The notes under the pieces: generated by a model
Databases searched by the model: none
What the model was told of the DNA's origin: nothing
What the model saw: only the letters and a program-made list of their open reading frames with translations
Part shown: positions 50,714-63,467 of the stretch, piece after piece
Layout of the letters: each line of letters opens with the position of its first letter
Position numbering within the stretch: position 1 is the stretch's first letter
Assembly (NCBI GenBank): GCA_025716855.1
Contig: JAIXMQ010000012.1
Coordinates: 434,001 to 498,000, forward strand
Length of the DNA stretch: 64,000 nt
Source of the DNA: Pilaira anomala
Taxonomy: Eukaryota > Mucoromycota > Mucoromycetes > Mucorales > Mucoraceae
Reading direction: 5' to 3'
Position numbers and translations under genes: made by a program

Positions 50714-53286
50714 TACATTATTGTTTTCATGCATATTGTACGTATTTTTTTTTTGTCCTATGTTCAAATGTGTACCTTTTTTTTTTGCTTTGTTTTCTCT
50801 CACATGTTTTTCTGTAAACTTCCTTTTTGTCAGGCCGTGTCAATAATGCTCTTCTCTATTTTTTTTTGCATCTGAGACCTTATTACCCCCCCCCTTCTTT
50901 ATTTTCTCTAATATAAAATAAAAAACAAGAAACAATAAAGATAGCATATAGCATGGTATTTATTTCTTTTCTACTACACTAAACGGAGGAGCTATTATTG
51001 GGTTAACATATATGATCGAAGAAGGGGGGGGGGGTTTGCTACACTGAGAGTATGAATAAGGAAAGACTTACAGCATGTCCGAAATTAAAAATTAAAAAAA
51101 AAAAAAGAGAGGGGATTTTCTGAAAGACACGCATACATGGTTCAATCTCATGTGATGTCTAAGAGTAAGCACTATAAAGTATCTGCTCACAGAATTATTG
51201 TTACATTTATTCTATTGAAAACGAAGATTATATAATCATGATATAATCCGCTATAGTATGACTTATCCCCAATACCTTTATTACAAAAAAAAAAAAAAGA
51301 ATACATTTATTATAGCAAGGTCTATATCGTTAGTAAGTTCATGTATCTCATTTATTAGTATTCTCATTTTGATCATCATATCAAGAGTTTGTATGACTGA
51401 ACGTATTTCTGGTTGGTATTAGGATTGAAATCGAGAATTATATAAGTCAAATGAACCCGTTTCACAGTATGCAATTTTTTTTTTCTTTGAATGCTCTCTC
51501 TCTCTCTCTCTCTCTTTTTTTTTTTGTATTATTATTCTAGATTACGTAGGATGAATATATAATGCAATATTACCTTTTTTTTATTGTGTTAAAGCAAGTA
51601 GTAGTATTACGCGATACACACATACACAATACAATGCATGGCGAGGAACAATGGCATCGTATATAGACTCTCTAAACTAACGCAACGTCAAATTTTCAAG
51701 TTTTTGGTATCATTTTTAATTTAGTTAGAAGTTGGGATTATGTACGCAAAAAAAAAAAAAAAAAAAAACATTTTTTTTTGTGTTTGCTTTCAGGTACAGC
51801 AAATACGTAAGCTTGGAAAAAAAAAAGGGGGGGGAATTAACCAGCATCTAAGTCTTTCCATGAAACGACTTCAAACTACAGAGATTCATCACGGACTATA
51901 TGCAAGTAATCATTTAACAAGGAAAGACTACACATGCCGCTAATATTACTAGTAGCGTGCTGGACGTATATGGATATAGCACAAATAGTGATGTACATAA
52001 TAATCAGAATGTATCCTCGGCATGACTACAGCTACGTTACTCGCCCTTTTTTTATTTTGGTAACTGTTTCATGTTTGTAGACGTGCTTCTTTAAGGAAAT
52101 TGTGTATACAATATGCGACTTATAATGTAATATCACATCATTTTTTTTTTTTTTTTTTTTAGTTAACAATGAATAGGTAGATAGAAAAAAAAAATATTCT
52201 GCATGAATCATTCTATTCGTCTTTCTTTTTAGTACAGCAAGATAGTTATGCTTTTTATATATATATATATACATTATACAATCATATAATATAATAAAAT
52301 ATCGCTTTACCTAACATAAGAACGAGAATTACACAAGAATTATGTAGTTCGAAAAACGGGAACGATAGTTAATTGTTTTATGGTTATTGTTTTTTTTTTT
52401 TTAATTGTCAAATAAATATCCATTAGTTATAAAACATATTGAGATAAATCATATGACAATTGGATAAAGATATTCCGAGGAATCGAGATCTTTATTTGTA
52501 CTACCATGAAAAGTAAACAAATGCCATTTGTTTTATTCATTATAAAACCAAATAATGCGGTATATCATTTGATATTCAAAACTATATCGTCGATTAGTCG
52601 TACCAATGGTAATATTAATATGGTATTATGTTACATCTACATAATATACACGCTGAGATTTATTCCTCTATTGGAATCTGTTACTAGATATATAATATTC
52701 TTTTATACAACTTCAGTCTTCCTAATGATATCATTTATTTCAATCTGACTATGCTTGCAGCAACCATGAAGCGACTGATGTAACTGGTGATATTAAAACT
52801 AATGAGAAGATATATAATGCATTCTATTTTGATAATTTTTATATATTCAATGATGAATATATACTAAGAGCATCCTACAACATGCATTACATATACATGG
52901 AGCTTTTTACCAGACGTCACAACAGTAAAATGAGAGGTAATAGTTAGCTCTAAGAAAGGAATGATGATTCAGTTTTAGTAGACTTGGCGTGATAATGATA
53001 CTGTGGACAAATGCAAATGATTCTTAAAAAATACACCATCAGAAAAAAAGTACCATCTCTTCCTCATACTTTTTTGTTCTATATGAACTCATTAGTATTA
53101 CAGTATGATGAAATTGTTGTGCATTATGTACCATTATTTACACTTTTTTTTTATATATATAGAAGTACATTCAGTCGATATATAATTCCACACTTACTGT
53201 TTTAAGAAAAAAAAAATAAAAAAAAACTGATTTATTAAATTTTCATGAATGGAAAAATTTATTAGAGCAAGCAACTTTTAAAGTAA
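50505..53286. other. 2.8-kb spacer, no secure gene
   Basis: AT-rich. A CT repeat lies at 51496-51515 and T tracts at 50677-50710. A + strand open stretch, 52757-52935 (TDVTGDIKTNEKIYNAFYFD), preceded by TGCTTGCAG and followed by GTAATA, looks exon-like. A neighbouring stretch in another frame, 52706-52775, reads YNFSLPNDIIYFNLTMLAAT. I could not connect them or find a family. Confidence 0.35.
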
Positions 53287-54903
53287 TTAAACTGGCACAT
53301 ATACAACACGGATAATCTCAGCGACAATATCAGAAGGGAGATTAGCATCCATATCCTCCTTTTCCATTTGATCATCATGCGTATTAATAGCTAATACATG
53401 TAAACGATGACTAAATACTTTTTCCGCAGCTATAGTGACTAAATCTGGTGTCAAGTAATCCCTTTCAAATAAAGTGGCTAGAGATCTAAAGGTGTATTAT
53501 GAGTATAATACTTGCCATTATTCAGTATTACCTCTTACTTTGTAACGGTGACAAGATCTTGACTACATCTGGCAGTTAAACCTGCTTTTACTCTTGGATG
53601 TGTACGAATTCCAACAACAATATCCCGAATGTAGCGTGTGATATCAATGTTGACATGTACTTTAGATGCTCGTTCTGCCAATCCTTTGATCTCCTATTTT
53701 TTTTTTTATATAGATATGAGTATGGTATAAATATGATACGACACTTATATTTTTACATCATGTTTCATTAAAGAATATCTTCTCGAATGTGTTCGAATAG
53801 ATGAATTTAACATAGATAAGTTTGCGTGAAGAAACATTTCTTCATCGAAATTATAGCTGACGAAAAATCGATCCATCTAATTTCGTATTAATTATTGGGT
53901 AGTCTTTTAAAAATGTATTCACTCTTTTTTTTTTACCAATTGTGATGATATGGAAAGACGGTTATATCCTTGAGGCAATACTGCAATAACTAGAAATGGT
54001 TTTGGAACATTGTACCTCACATTGGACATCTTCAATTCTTTTGTAACTATTAATTCTAACAATAATGCTTGTATGGATTCATTAGCTGAATCTAAATTTT
54101 GCATGATTATTGTCTGAGCCAATTTAGAACTGGTGTACGTTCTTTTCAAATCTTCATGATCTGACCAACGAGATCGATCTTTTTTGTGATGAATGAATTC
54201 TTTTTGAAGTATTGAACTTGTGTAAATGGGTGCCGCACCATTTGTACGTGAAATAATAAACGGTGGTCTGTCCCTCTTTCTCAAATTAAAATCAACGGGA
54301 CTTATTGGTGTTGAATGATCTTCGTCGGCCAACAAAGGGAACTGTAAAATGAAAATTAATTCCAATACTTTATATCTCTTGATAAATTTGTATGTTACCT
54401 TTCGGCTTCCAGTATTACTGGTCTGGGACCTATCAGATGCTCTCGAGTCCAAAGTTTGAATTGAGCGGCTGGCTTTATGCGACTGAATTGCTGTATCGTG
54501 CGTCTTATTCTTAAGGGGTCCTGAAGGTGTATTCAAGCGGTCTATTGAGTTTTCTGACTCTTCTCGTGTATTGAATAGACTTTCTACGAGATCTTGTCTT
54601 GTTTGGTGTTCGGAACAAGTCATTTTGGAAGTGGTGAGTCCGAATAAACATCTGCTAATCTAGTTTTGGGAAAGATATTAGTTATTTTTTTTCAATCATT
54701 GCTTTTTTTGACAGTACTTGAGTGGCCATTTGGGTTACTTCCCCTAATCGATTAGGAGGAGCAGTTAACACTAAATGCTTATCTCGCCCCGAGATCAAAC
54801 ACAGCAAAATAGAAATGAACAAGTCTTGGTTGAAAGCAAAGCCAGCTTGCTTCTTTAGTATTGCCATACGAGTTTTTATCCATTCCTTTGAATCTTGTGA
54901 CAT
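53287..54903 (-). CDS. fungal Mg-chelatase/MoxR-like protein, Walker motifs not seen
   Basis: Six exons encode 441 aa: 54903-54718, 54659-54399, 54341-53937, 53876-53757, 53693-53539 and 53485-53287. The N-terminus (FNQDLFISILLCLISGRDKH, then LVLTAPPNRLGEVTQMATQV) occupies the place of an AAA+ core start but lacks GxxGxGK. A Ser/Asp-rich middle (about 62-150) follows. Then come KPFLVIAVLPQGYNRLSISS and MDRFFVSYNFDEEMF, which resemble the sensor/lid part of MoxR and magnesium-chelatase ChlI proteins. The C-terminal lid is clear: RYIRDIVVGIRTHPRVKAGL, TARCSQDLVTVTKSLATLF, DYLTPDLVTIAAEKVFSHRL. A fungal family with this lid exists but its role is unknown. There is no evidence here for chlorophyll-type chelation. 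The gene is divergent from PARN. Confidence 0.82.
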
Positions 54904-55492
54904 CTTTGTAAAGAGGAAAAAGGAAGAGAACTTCCTGCAATTTTCATATGTAAACTAATAAACAACGATCTCGTGACCGTCACACAAGACAATAGCAAAT
55001 AGATAATAGAAGTGTCTCTCTTATAGCTTGTCTCAAACTGGGGATATCTTTCATTTCAATGTAGTTTTCAGAAGGAAACTCATTTTTTATAAATGATTAA
55101 ATAAAATAAAATAAATAAACTGAAGATATTTGTGTGAATAAAACGTGTAAAAAATATGAAAGTCTCAGTAAACATGTTCATGTACGTAATATGGCAACAT
55201 TGTATATTTGTATCTCGAGTTTAAAAGTGATTATAGTGCGTAGTATATCCAATTTGTTGCTGACAATAGTTATCAGGCAAGGAAAAATGGCCTACATAAT
55301 TCGAATAAATATGACATGAAATCACCATAGTTTAAAGAATCACGTACTACGTTAGAAGCACAGATCATATTCTTAATTATGCTAAAAAGCAACATTGACT
55401 GGTTTTCGAACATCTTTTGTTCGCACGTGATGTTACATTGAAAAGTTTTTTCTTTAATTTTCGCTTTTCTTTTCTGCAAAACGATAAAGAAA
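54904..55492. other. intergenic between divergent genes
   Basis: 589 bp holding two promoters. A - strand open stretch (55479-55273) without an ATG at its start has balanced composition (MFENQSMLLFSIIKNMICAS) but is not supported as a gene. Confidence 0.45.
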
Positions 55493-57238
55493 ATGGAGAT
55501 TTCAAGACACCAATTCGCTCAAAAACTTTCTGCAATTGAAAAGGCAATCAAGGAGTGCGATGTTATTGCCATTGATACAGAGTTATCAGGTAAATATTTT
55601 GTCTCTCTTTTTTTTTTGGCGCGACCTTACTAATAAAAGTCATGTAGGTCTTCACCGCCCTTTTACGCCAGTTCGACTTTATTCCATGGAAGATCGTTAT
55701 GTAGAATATAAGGAAGCAACTGAACGTTTTCTTATTATTCAGTTCGGCATGTGTACTTTTAAATGGGATCAACCTTCTGGACGTTATATCGCCAAACCTT
55801 TTAACTTTTATATATTTCCCACCAGTATCACTGGACAAGTTCAAACCAACCGTGTCTTTATGACACAAGCACAAGCATTTGATTTCCTCGTTAAGCAATC
55901 ATTTGATTTTAATAAATGGGTATATCAAGGTGTACCTTACATGACAAGAGAAGAGGAAAAAGTATACGTCGCTCAGGCACAAAAGAGATTAAATGATGAT
56001 ATGCCTGATATTCCTGTGGACGATAAAGAATTAGAATTTATGAAGAACGCGAGAGCTAAGATTGACGAATGGATCGCGACCGAGAATCCAGAGGATGCTG
56101 AGGGTGTGAATATTAATACCAGAAACGCTTATCAAAGAAGATTAATTTATCAAGAGATTAGAAAGTATGAAGGACTTACTGCTCTAGGAATGCCAGGTTT
56201 CATTCGTGCTCAAAAATTTACCCAAAAACAAGAGGCAGATCGTAATAAAGAAAAATTAGAGAAATTTGAAAAGGATTTAACTACTGCTATTGGCTTTAGA
56301 AAGGTAATTGATATGATTTCTGATTCTGGAAAAACTGTAGTTGGACACAATATGTTGTTGGATGTGTGTCATATGATTGGGCAATTCGTTGAACCATTGC
56401 CTGAAACTTTACCTGAATTTAAATCTCTTGCTCATCGCTTGTTCCCAAGGTATTATTACCTTATTTATTAGACGATAATTTCCTTTATTTAACGAATTTA
56501 AACTCTAGTATGATTGATACAAAAAATATGTGTATTTCTGAGCCAGAGCTGAGATCTATTTTCGGTACCTCAACTGCTTTAGAACAATTACGATTCGAAA
56601 CAAACAAAGACACTTTTAGTAATCCTCGTATCGACATGCACCCAGAGTTTCCTCGTTACATTACCGAAATGGCTCATGAAGCTGGTTACGATGCTTATAT
56701 GACAGGTGCTGTGTTCTTAAAATTGACTTCATTTTTAGATAAAACTCGTAACCCAGAAAAGTATCCTGCTGATAAAGAAGAGGAAGAAGTTCCAGAAGAG
56801 CCTAAACCAGTTAAAGTCGATGCGGATGGTTGGGATATTAGTGATCAAGAAGAAGACACTGAATGGAATTTAGAGGAAGTGGAAGAAACATACAACTACG
56901 GATCTATTCGTGTTGATTTAACAAATGCTGAAGGAAAGATGGACAATGTATTAAAAAACATAGATAATAAGGTCGCAATTGTTCGTACTGCCTACGATTA
57001 TTTTGATTTTGTAAATCCCGAAGTTATTACTCCTCAAAGTAATGCGATCAAAGTATCTTACCCAATTGGAACTGTGTTTACTAAAGAAACTGCAGCAAGA
57101 TTATTCTCAAAATACGGTAAACACATTGTGGAGCCTAATGATGATACTTCATCTTATGTTGTTTTCGAAAATCTCAAAGAACCTGTACAAGATGTAGAAA
57201 TTTTCACTATTACACCTGTTACTAAAAATCTCCAATAA
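55493..57238 (+). CDS. poly(A)-specific ribonuclease PARN
   Basis: Three exons, 55493-55589, 55648-56449 and 56509-57238, encode 542 aa. The DEDD nuclease residues are visible: D28 and E30 in VIAIDTELSG (same numbering as vertebrate PARN), the third Asp in KTVVGHNMLLDVCHM, and the last Asp in AHEAGYDAYMTG. The N-terminal segment MEISRHQFAQKLSAIEKAIK and the FPTSITG/FLVKQSFDFNKW region are typical. An R3H-like helical insertion lies at about 165-250, and an RRM-like C-terminal region follows (about 430-520). The acidic linker VKVDADGWDISDQEEDTEWN precedes it. PARN removes mRNA and ncRNA poly(A) tails and is absent from S. cerevisiae. Confidence 0.94.
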
Positions 57239-57451
57239 ATCTATATTAAACTATTTTAAAATTAAACTCTTATTGTCGAATCATGCACATGTTTACAAGA
57301 CTTGTACTTCTAACCAATGGTGTTACGTGAACTGAAGTTTGTTAGTAAAAAGTGACTCAACTATCTCGGAATCTAAAGTAAAAATATTTGATCTATAAAT
57401 TTTCTTTTCCTTTCACTCTTTTCACTCTTCTCTCTCTTCAAATATTTCATA

Positions 57452-59030
57452 ATGATAAAAGAAAAGAAACAAACATCTATAAACTCTCTTGATTTTAACG
57501 AAGAAGAAAAATCTGGTAAGCATCAAGATAAAGATATTGGAGAAGTTGGTATGATTGATGCACCTGATGGTGGTAAAGCTGCTTGGACTGTAGTCTTTGG
57601 TTCTTTTTGTGTAAGTAAAATGATGTAGCTGTTGCATTTTTGTATACTAATTTTTTTTTTTTTTGAAGGGAATGTTTGCTATGTAGGTTTAGTAATCATA
57701 ACAAATCTAACAATAGGTATTGACTTTTTTTTTTATAGCTATGGAGTGAACTATTCTTGGGGTTTATTTTTACGCAACTACAATGAGTTCGTATACGTTG
57801 GTAAAATGACTCAACTCTCATGGATTGGATCTATTTGCATTTCGCTTTATTTTATTATTGGGCCTATTAACGAATGGATAGTTCGTAAACTTGGGTATAC
57901 AAAAATGTTAATGATTGCCACCATCTTGTGTCCCCTTGCTTTAATGTTAGCAAGTATCAGTCACGAGGTATACATACTCCCCTCCCCCATTTTTTTTTTT
58001 TTTTTTTTACTTTAAACTAATTTCAACAACAGATTTGGCATTTGTATCTGACTCAAGGTGTCATGTTTGGAGTCGGTGCTTCTTTTGTTTGGTTCCCATG
58101 TATTGGTGCACCACAAGAATGGTTTTCGAGTCGTCGAGGCACAGCTATTGGAATTACAATGTGTGGTTCTGGGGTAGGAGGACTAGTGATTTCCAATATA
58201 TGTCAAGCAGCTATTCTTAGTCTTGGATACCGTTGGTCTCTTCGTATTGCAGGATTCATTTGTTTTTTCTTTTTGATCCTTGCTACCATCTTTGTGAAAC
58301 AGTCACCAGCTCAATTAGCAAAACAATTAAGACAAGATCAAGATCAAGAAGGATTTTCTGAAATGATCAAGAAACAAAAAGCGTTATTAAAAAATTCTCA
58401 ATTTAACATCATGCTAATGGTTGGATTTATTACTACCTTTGGTTATCTTGTTCCGTCTTTCCTTTTGCCATGTAAAAACTATATTATACTCTTCACTTAC
58501 TTGACATATTAACCTTTTTTTTTTTAGCATATGCTAGATCCTTGAATTTGAACCCTTGGATTGGTACCAATTTGTCTGCTATTATGTCTGCTATCAATGC
58601 AGTTTCTAAGCTGGTAAATGGAACCGCAAGTGATCGTATTGGCCGTATCAATGGGTTGTTTATCTGTACGTTTTTATCAGGTATTATTTCATTAGCTATT
58701 TGGACAAATGCTCGTACTGAAGCTACTATCTGGGTATTTGCCGTATTATATGGCTTCTTTGGGGGAGGGTATCTAACATTGTTTCCCGCTTCATTACCTC
58801 AAGTTGCAGGATATGATAATATTACTGCTGCTAACGGATTATTATATTTTACAAACACATTTGGTTATTTGTTCGGTACACCTATTGCCTCAGCTATAAT
58901 TAATCTTACAACACCTCCTAATTACGTTTATGCGGCTGTCTGGGGTGGTTTATTGATGGCAGTTGGCGGATTGTTTTGTTTGGCGTTGCGTGTGATGCGT
59001 GCTGGATGGAACCCAATGGTCAAAGTATAA
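57452..59030 (+). CDS. MFS transporter, monocarboxylate-permease (MCT/SLC16) type
   Basis: Five exons, 57452-57610, 57669-57682 (14 nt), 57739-57967, 58033-58471 and 58528-59030, encode 447 aa. After a hydrophilic N-terminus, the DAPDGGKAAWTVVFGSFCGM start of TM1 matches the MCT signature [D/E]GGWGW. Further markers are YGVNYSWGLFL, WIGSICISLYFIIGPINEWI, the loop RKLGYTK, FPCIGAPQEWFSSRRGTAIG and GTASDRIGRING (the cytoplasmic 8-9 loop). Twelve TM helices are plausible. MCT-type proteins carry monocarboxylates, but fungal members such as Mch homologues often have unknown substrates. The 14-nt exon (GMFA plus split codon) is needed for TM1 continuity. Confidence 0.9.
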
Positions 59031-59782
59031 CTAACATTTTATGTTTAATAAATATAGGGTTCGCAATTGCTGTAGGGGTCGGTGCTTCTAGAGAGGTCAA
59101 GGCTTTGGAAACCACTACGGCTTTTGTGAGGCTTCTTTTTTGTCCATATTCATCTATTGCATCAAGGGGTGCCCTTTAACTGTTGTAACAGATGGTTGAT
59201 GTGGCTGAGATTTATACCCTTATTTAACGGATCAGGATAATGCCTGCGTCGTGATGATGCGATGATGAAATGTATATGAGGAGCCAGAGAATATGAATTG
59301 AGGTGGGAGTTAGTTTTAACACTGGAAACAGGTAACAAGTGAATGAGTGAATAAGGATGTTTTTCTCTAGAGCAAGATTTTTTTTTTAAATATGTAACAA
59401 CATCATCTTTTGGCTCCTCATTCATCGTCGTAATAATTATAAGTGTATATAATGGGGGGGGGGCGGTTTGGTATTTATGTCTAATAAAACTCTCTTTCAA
59501 ACTTTGTCTACAAATAATAAGAAAAAAATGCAGTATTTATAGCATGTTCGAAAATATCATCTGCCTGAAAATGATTTATTTTAAAATTGGGTGATTTGGA
59601 AGAAGTTTAAGGCTATTATACAGTAATATAAAGCTGCTGTATGAAGCTCGCATGATTTAATATTTTTTTCTAAAAGTTAAAAATTATTTCAATTTGTCAT
59701 TGCTTAAATGCTTTTTATGTATGTATAATTGTATTAGTTGTAAAGTTAAAAATAATAATAAAATAAAATAAGAAAAGTAAAA
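59031..59782. other. intergenic between convergent genes
   Basis: 59040-59180 is less AT-rich and open on both strands (for example + strand AVGVGASREVKALETTTAFV, - strand AIDEYGQKRSLTKAVVVSKA). I could not assign a gene. A G run lies at 59454-59463. Confidence 0.4.
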
Positions 59783-61663
59783 CTATACAATAGTCGAGTT
59801 TCTCTTTGGTAGCTTACTTATGCTACCAGCATGAGAAACGCTTGGGAGGGTCTTTGGAACGTTATTAAGAACAAGATTTAAACCAACAACCGGGATCTTA
59901 CTGTGATGACTCATGGTGGGTATGTTGCTTAATCTTTGTTGTGCTTTTAGTGATGATCTCTTTTCTTTTCGATGCGTCGCACTACTTCCACTGCTGCTTG
60001 TGCTTGTACTTGAGCGTATTGAGGATGGTGAATCTGGAGAAGGGGAAGGACTCCAAGTTTTAAAGTTTGTTTCAGTTATAATTAAGGATAATCGATTTTG
60101 ATGAAAGGTAGGTATTAAACTACCGGAAGAGCCACGTCGTTGCTTTTTAGTTTCGGTTGTAATACTACTGTTGCTGCTGCTCTTACAGACGGGTGCTTTA
60201 GAGAAAATAGCTGCCGGAGCCTTTTCTAAAGCAGAAGTCATGAACTGTTTTCTTGGAATTAAGGAGTGACCAGATCCTCTTTTGACAACTATGTCTGCTT
60301 TATTTTTGTTCTTTTTCAATGTACAATCCATAGTGTTCTTTTCGGTATTTTTTTGATCGAAACACACCTTTTCAATTTCCCTTTCCATAACGATAATTTC
60401 CTCAGCCGCCTCTTCAATCACTTTCTCAATCACTTGTTCTTTTTCGGGAATTTCTACTGATGTAAATAAATCCTGTTTTAAAGTTGGGTTTATTTCTTGT
60501 TCTTGTTCTTGTTCTTGTTGTTGTTGTTGTTGTTGTTGTTGTTTTTGATACGAATCTGCAACTTTCAGGGATCCTACTGCTGTTTCAGATCGTGCTTCTA
60601 GTTGAGGTAATTGTTGGTCACATTCTTGTATTTGAGCAGGAAAATCTATTTCCTTATCTTCCACCTCTGCCTCCTCCTCCTCCTCCTCCTCTTCTTGTTC
60701 GATGTCAAACACAGTATTATCGAACAAAATTGTAGTTGGTACAGTTGGAAAGTTCATCAGTTCCTGTTCATCATCAAGGATATTAGGGTCAATTTGTTCT
60801 ATTAACAGCTGGTCATTCCCTAAACAAGGGGTATTATCTTCAACTCTATCATTATCCTCTTTTTTTATTAAGGAATAGGCAACAATTAAATCTTTTTTCT
60901 CACTTGTATCCACTTTTTCTGTATCCACAATTATTTCTTCAGTATCTTCGGTGGGAACAGGTAAAGGATCCTCTAGATTGTCAGGCACTAATTCTATATT
61001 CCCTCCTTCCAAAGAAGTTAAGGAGTCGCCCGCATTTTGACTAGAGAATCACAAAAAAACGTATTAATTTCTAAATATAAATCAAATAGGGATCTCATAA
61101 AAAAAAAAGAAAGAGATAGATTAAAAATTATATCATTACTTTTCAAAACTTTTATCAGTAGAAGAGGTAGATGATTCGACTTCTATAATATTATCTACAC
61201 ACTCTTCTTGACTTGCATCCTTATTTAATAAGGATTGTGAATGAGAAGAAACTGAAGGTTCAGAGTTTTTGATGCTGTCTAATTCAGTAGGAGCGTCTAT
61301 AGTTGAGGTAGAATCAATACCAACGGACTTTCCGGAGGTAGTAGCTTCAGGTTGTTGATTTGGAGTTTGAGCGATATCTACAGAAGTACTTGGGACTTCA
61401 ACGGGGATAGTTAACTCTAACGAACTTTTGGATTCTATTTTCGTTTGGGGTTGAATAGTAGAAACTGATGGTGTTGTCGTTGTTTGGGTTGGTACTGGAG
61501 GTTTTAATGGTGGATCTACAGGTAATGCTCGTGGATTGGTAGAGGATTTCATTTCTTTAAATTTGTCAACTAGTTTCTTTGATTTTTTTTTAAAGAATAT
61601 CATTTCTTGTATTAAGATGAATGTATAACTACGAAAAAGAAAAAGGAGCCGATAGAATAACAT
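59783..61663 (-). CDS. low-complexity acidic protein of unknown function
   Basis: Two exons, 61663-61140 and 61040-59783, encode up to 593 aa. The start is uncertain: M1 (MLFYRLLFLFRSYTFILIQE) gives a hydrophobic N-terminus, whereas M21 at 61603 (MIFFKKKSKKLVDKFKEMKS) gives a basic helix. The body is rich in Ser, Thr, Pro and Glu, with a Glu run ([15 protein letters not shown]) and a Gln run encoded by TTG/TTC repeats (near 60500-60545). The C-terminal third contains KAPAAIFSKAPVCKSSSNSS, a Ser-rich block (SPSPSPDSPSSIRSSTSTSS) and ends SISKLPKRNSTIV, a Ser/Arg/Pro pattern seen in phosphoregulated cytoskeletal proteins (weak inference). No domain is recognised. Confidence 0.75.
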
Positions 61664-61789
61664 GATGGTTCAAAATATATATAAGATGTTTAGTGGAATA
61701 ACAATAATAATAATAATATCATGACCACCTGCAGGTTTTGTTATTACACTTTAAGTTATTTTTAGGGGGTAACTAAATGCAATATTCAT

Positions 61790-61821
<32 letters not shown>

Positions 61822-61866
61822 GTATGTGTGCACCTTAAATAAATAAATAAAATAAAAAAAGATGTA

Positions 61867-63467
61867 TTACTTTAATTGGGTAAAATTTTGGGAGACTTGA
61901 TAAAATTCTAGAAAATTTGATTCATCACCAAAAGTAGCATTATAAACATAACCTATTTTTACAGTATCACCAAATGGATTTAAGCAAATACGAGAGCCTG
62001 GGTTAATTGGATCATCACCATCCATACCAAGCTCTTCAAGATGAGAGTCCACCACGTCTGGAGGCGCACCAAAGCTTTCTGCCAGCACTTTACAACTTAC
62101 AGATCTCAATAGCATGAATGACTGACCTGCACAAGGCACAATAGGACTTAAAAAGTTATCACTGTTTGGATTAATCGGTACCAAAACAGGTATACCATAG
62201 TTCTTGAAAGCTACATTGATAGTATCAAACGCGGCAGCAGTTCTAGCGGGCCCTACAGTCAATTGTTTTAAATACCTTGCGGTTGCTTGACCTAGATTTA
62301 AACCTCTCAAGTAAGGCACTGGATTTGCATAGACATATCCTGCATCCCAAAACATTACGCCACCAAAGTTTTTACTTCGACGAATATCATCCAAGATGAC
62401 TGTTAGTTTTTCATAACCCACATAACCTGTATCCATATGATTATTTTTACCCAAGACACCTAGATATATCTTTGTTCTTCCATTCGTTCTTTCTTGAGAC
62501 CAGCGATCCCATACGTCAAAATTAAAGTTGGTTACCTTTTTAGTTATATGGTTGGCTGCAGCGCAAGCATTATTATAGAATTGTACAAAGACCATGTCGG
62601 GATAAGCGTCATATTTAGGAGCAGGATGAAGGATATTGTACGCTGCATTTTTTGGATAATAATCTAAATCAGGACATTGCGGTGCAGCAGTAATTAGGAA
62701 TTGACGCGGTGGATAATGTGTTTTAAATAATGTACGTAGTGTATCAATATGACGATCATACCCAACACCATCCACCACTTATAAATTTTTAAAATAAGTT
62801 CTCAAGGTGATGCGAAAAAAAAAGGAAAATATCAAACTTACGTTCTGGATCATAATCTACACCATCTAAAATAATATTTCCAAATGGCCTTGAAACAGTT
62901 TTATCAGTACCCGCTAAAAACTTATTCCACATCCACCAAGCAAAGAGATCTGGATCCCAAGTTTGTTTATGATATGGACCTACTGCACCGCCTACTGATA
63001 TGAGTACCTTGATGCCCTTACTTTGACAAAATTTGATATCAAGCGCGGCTTCGTCACAGTTATCTACATTATTACAGTTATCCGATAAGTTGATAATTGG
63101 TGATTTCTTGGGTCCTCCCACATAATCTACTACAAAACCAAGCATCACCATCGTAACTCCTTCTTGTTCACAATAGTATGCGAGTCTCTTTTCACCGAAA
63201 TCACCTTGTCCCCAGTATAAGACCATGTTGTCAATTTTCTATTTATTATGAGTTTAGTTTTTATTTTTGAGAAACATAAAATGCGTTTTATATAAGATAT
63301 CATACAGAGGAGGTAATGTCTGCTCTGAACTCAGGTTTTTCTATCGCCATAACCTCAAGTTCCTGTCCAATCGCCTCGTTTATCGATTGTATTGGGTCTT
63401 CATCTGCTATAGCTTGCTGCATAAATAAAGCAGATATGAAACAAATGGACCACTTTAATGATTTCAT
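61867..63467 (-). CDS. GH18 class III-type chitinase-like protein with atypical C-terminus
   Basis: Three exons, 63467-63306, 63238-62842 and 62777-61867, encode 489 aa. The signal peptide is MKSLKWSICFISALFMQQAI. After a linker the GH18 barrel starts at about 58, NMVLYWGQGDFGEKRLAYYC. The signature motif GIKVLISVGGAVGPYH and the catalytic DGVDYDPE at 179-186 (E186) sit at the exon 2/3 border. Barrel strands continue with QFLITAAPQCPDLDYYP, MVFVQFYNNACAA and GGVMFWDAGYVYANP. Beyond about 370, a region with CAGQSFMLLRSVSCKVLAES and NPGSRICLNPFGDTVKIGYV resembles a small Cys-containing LysM-like segment (tentative). Catalytic residues are intact, so it is probably an active chitinase. It is only distantly related to the 48.7-50.5 kb chitinase. 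Confidence 0.92.
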
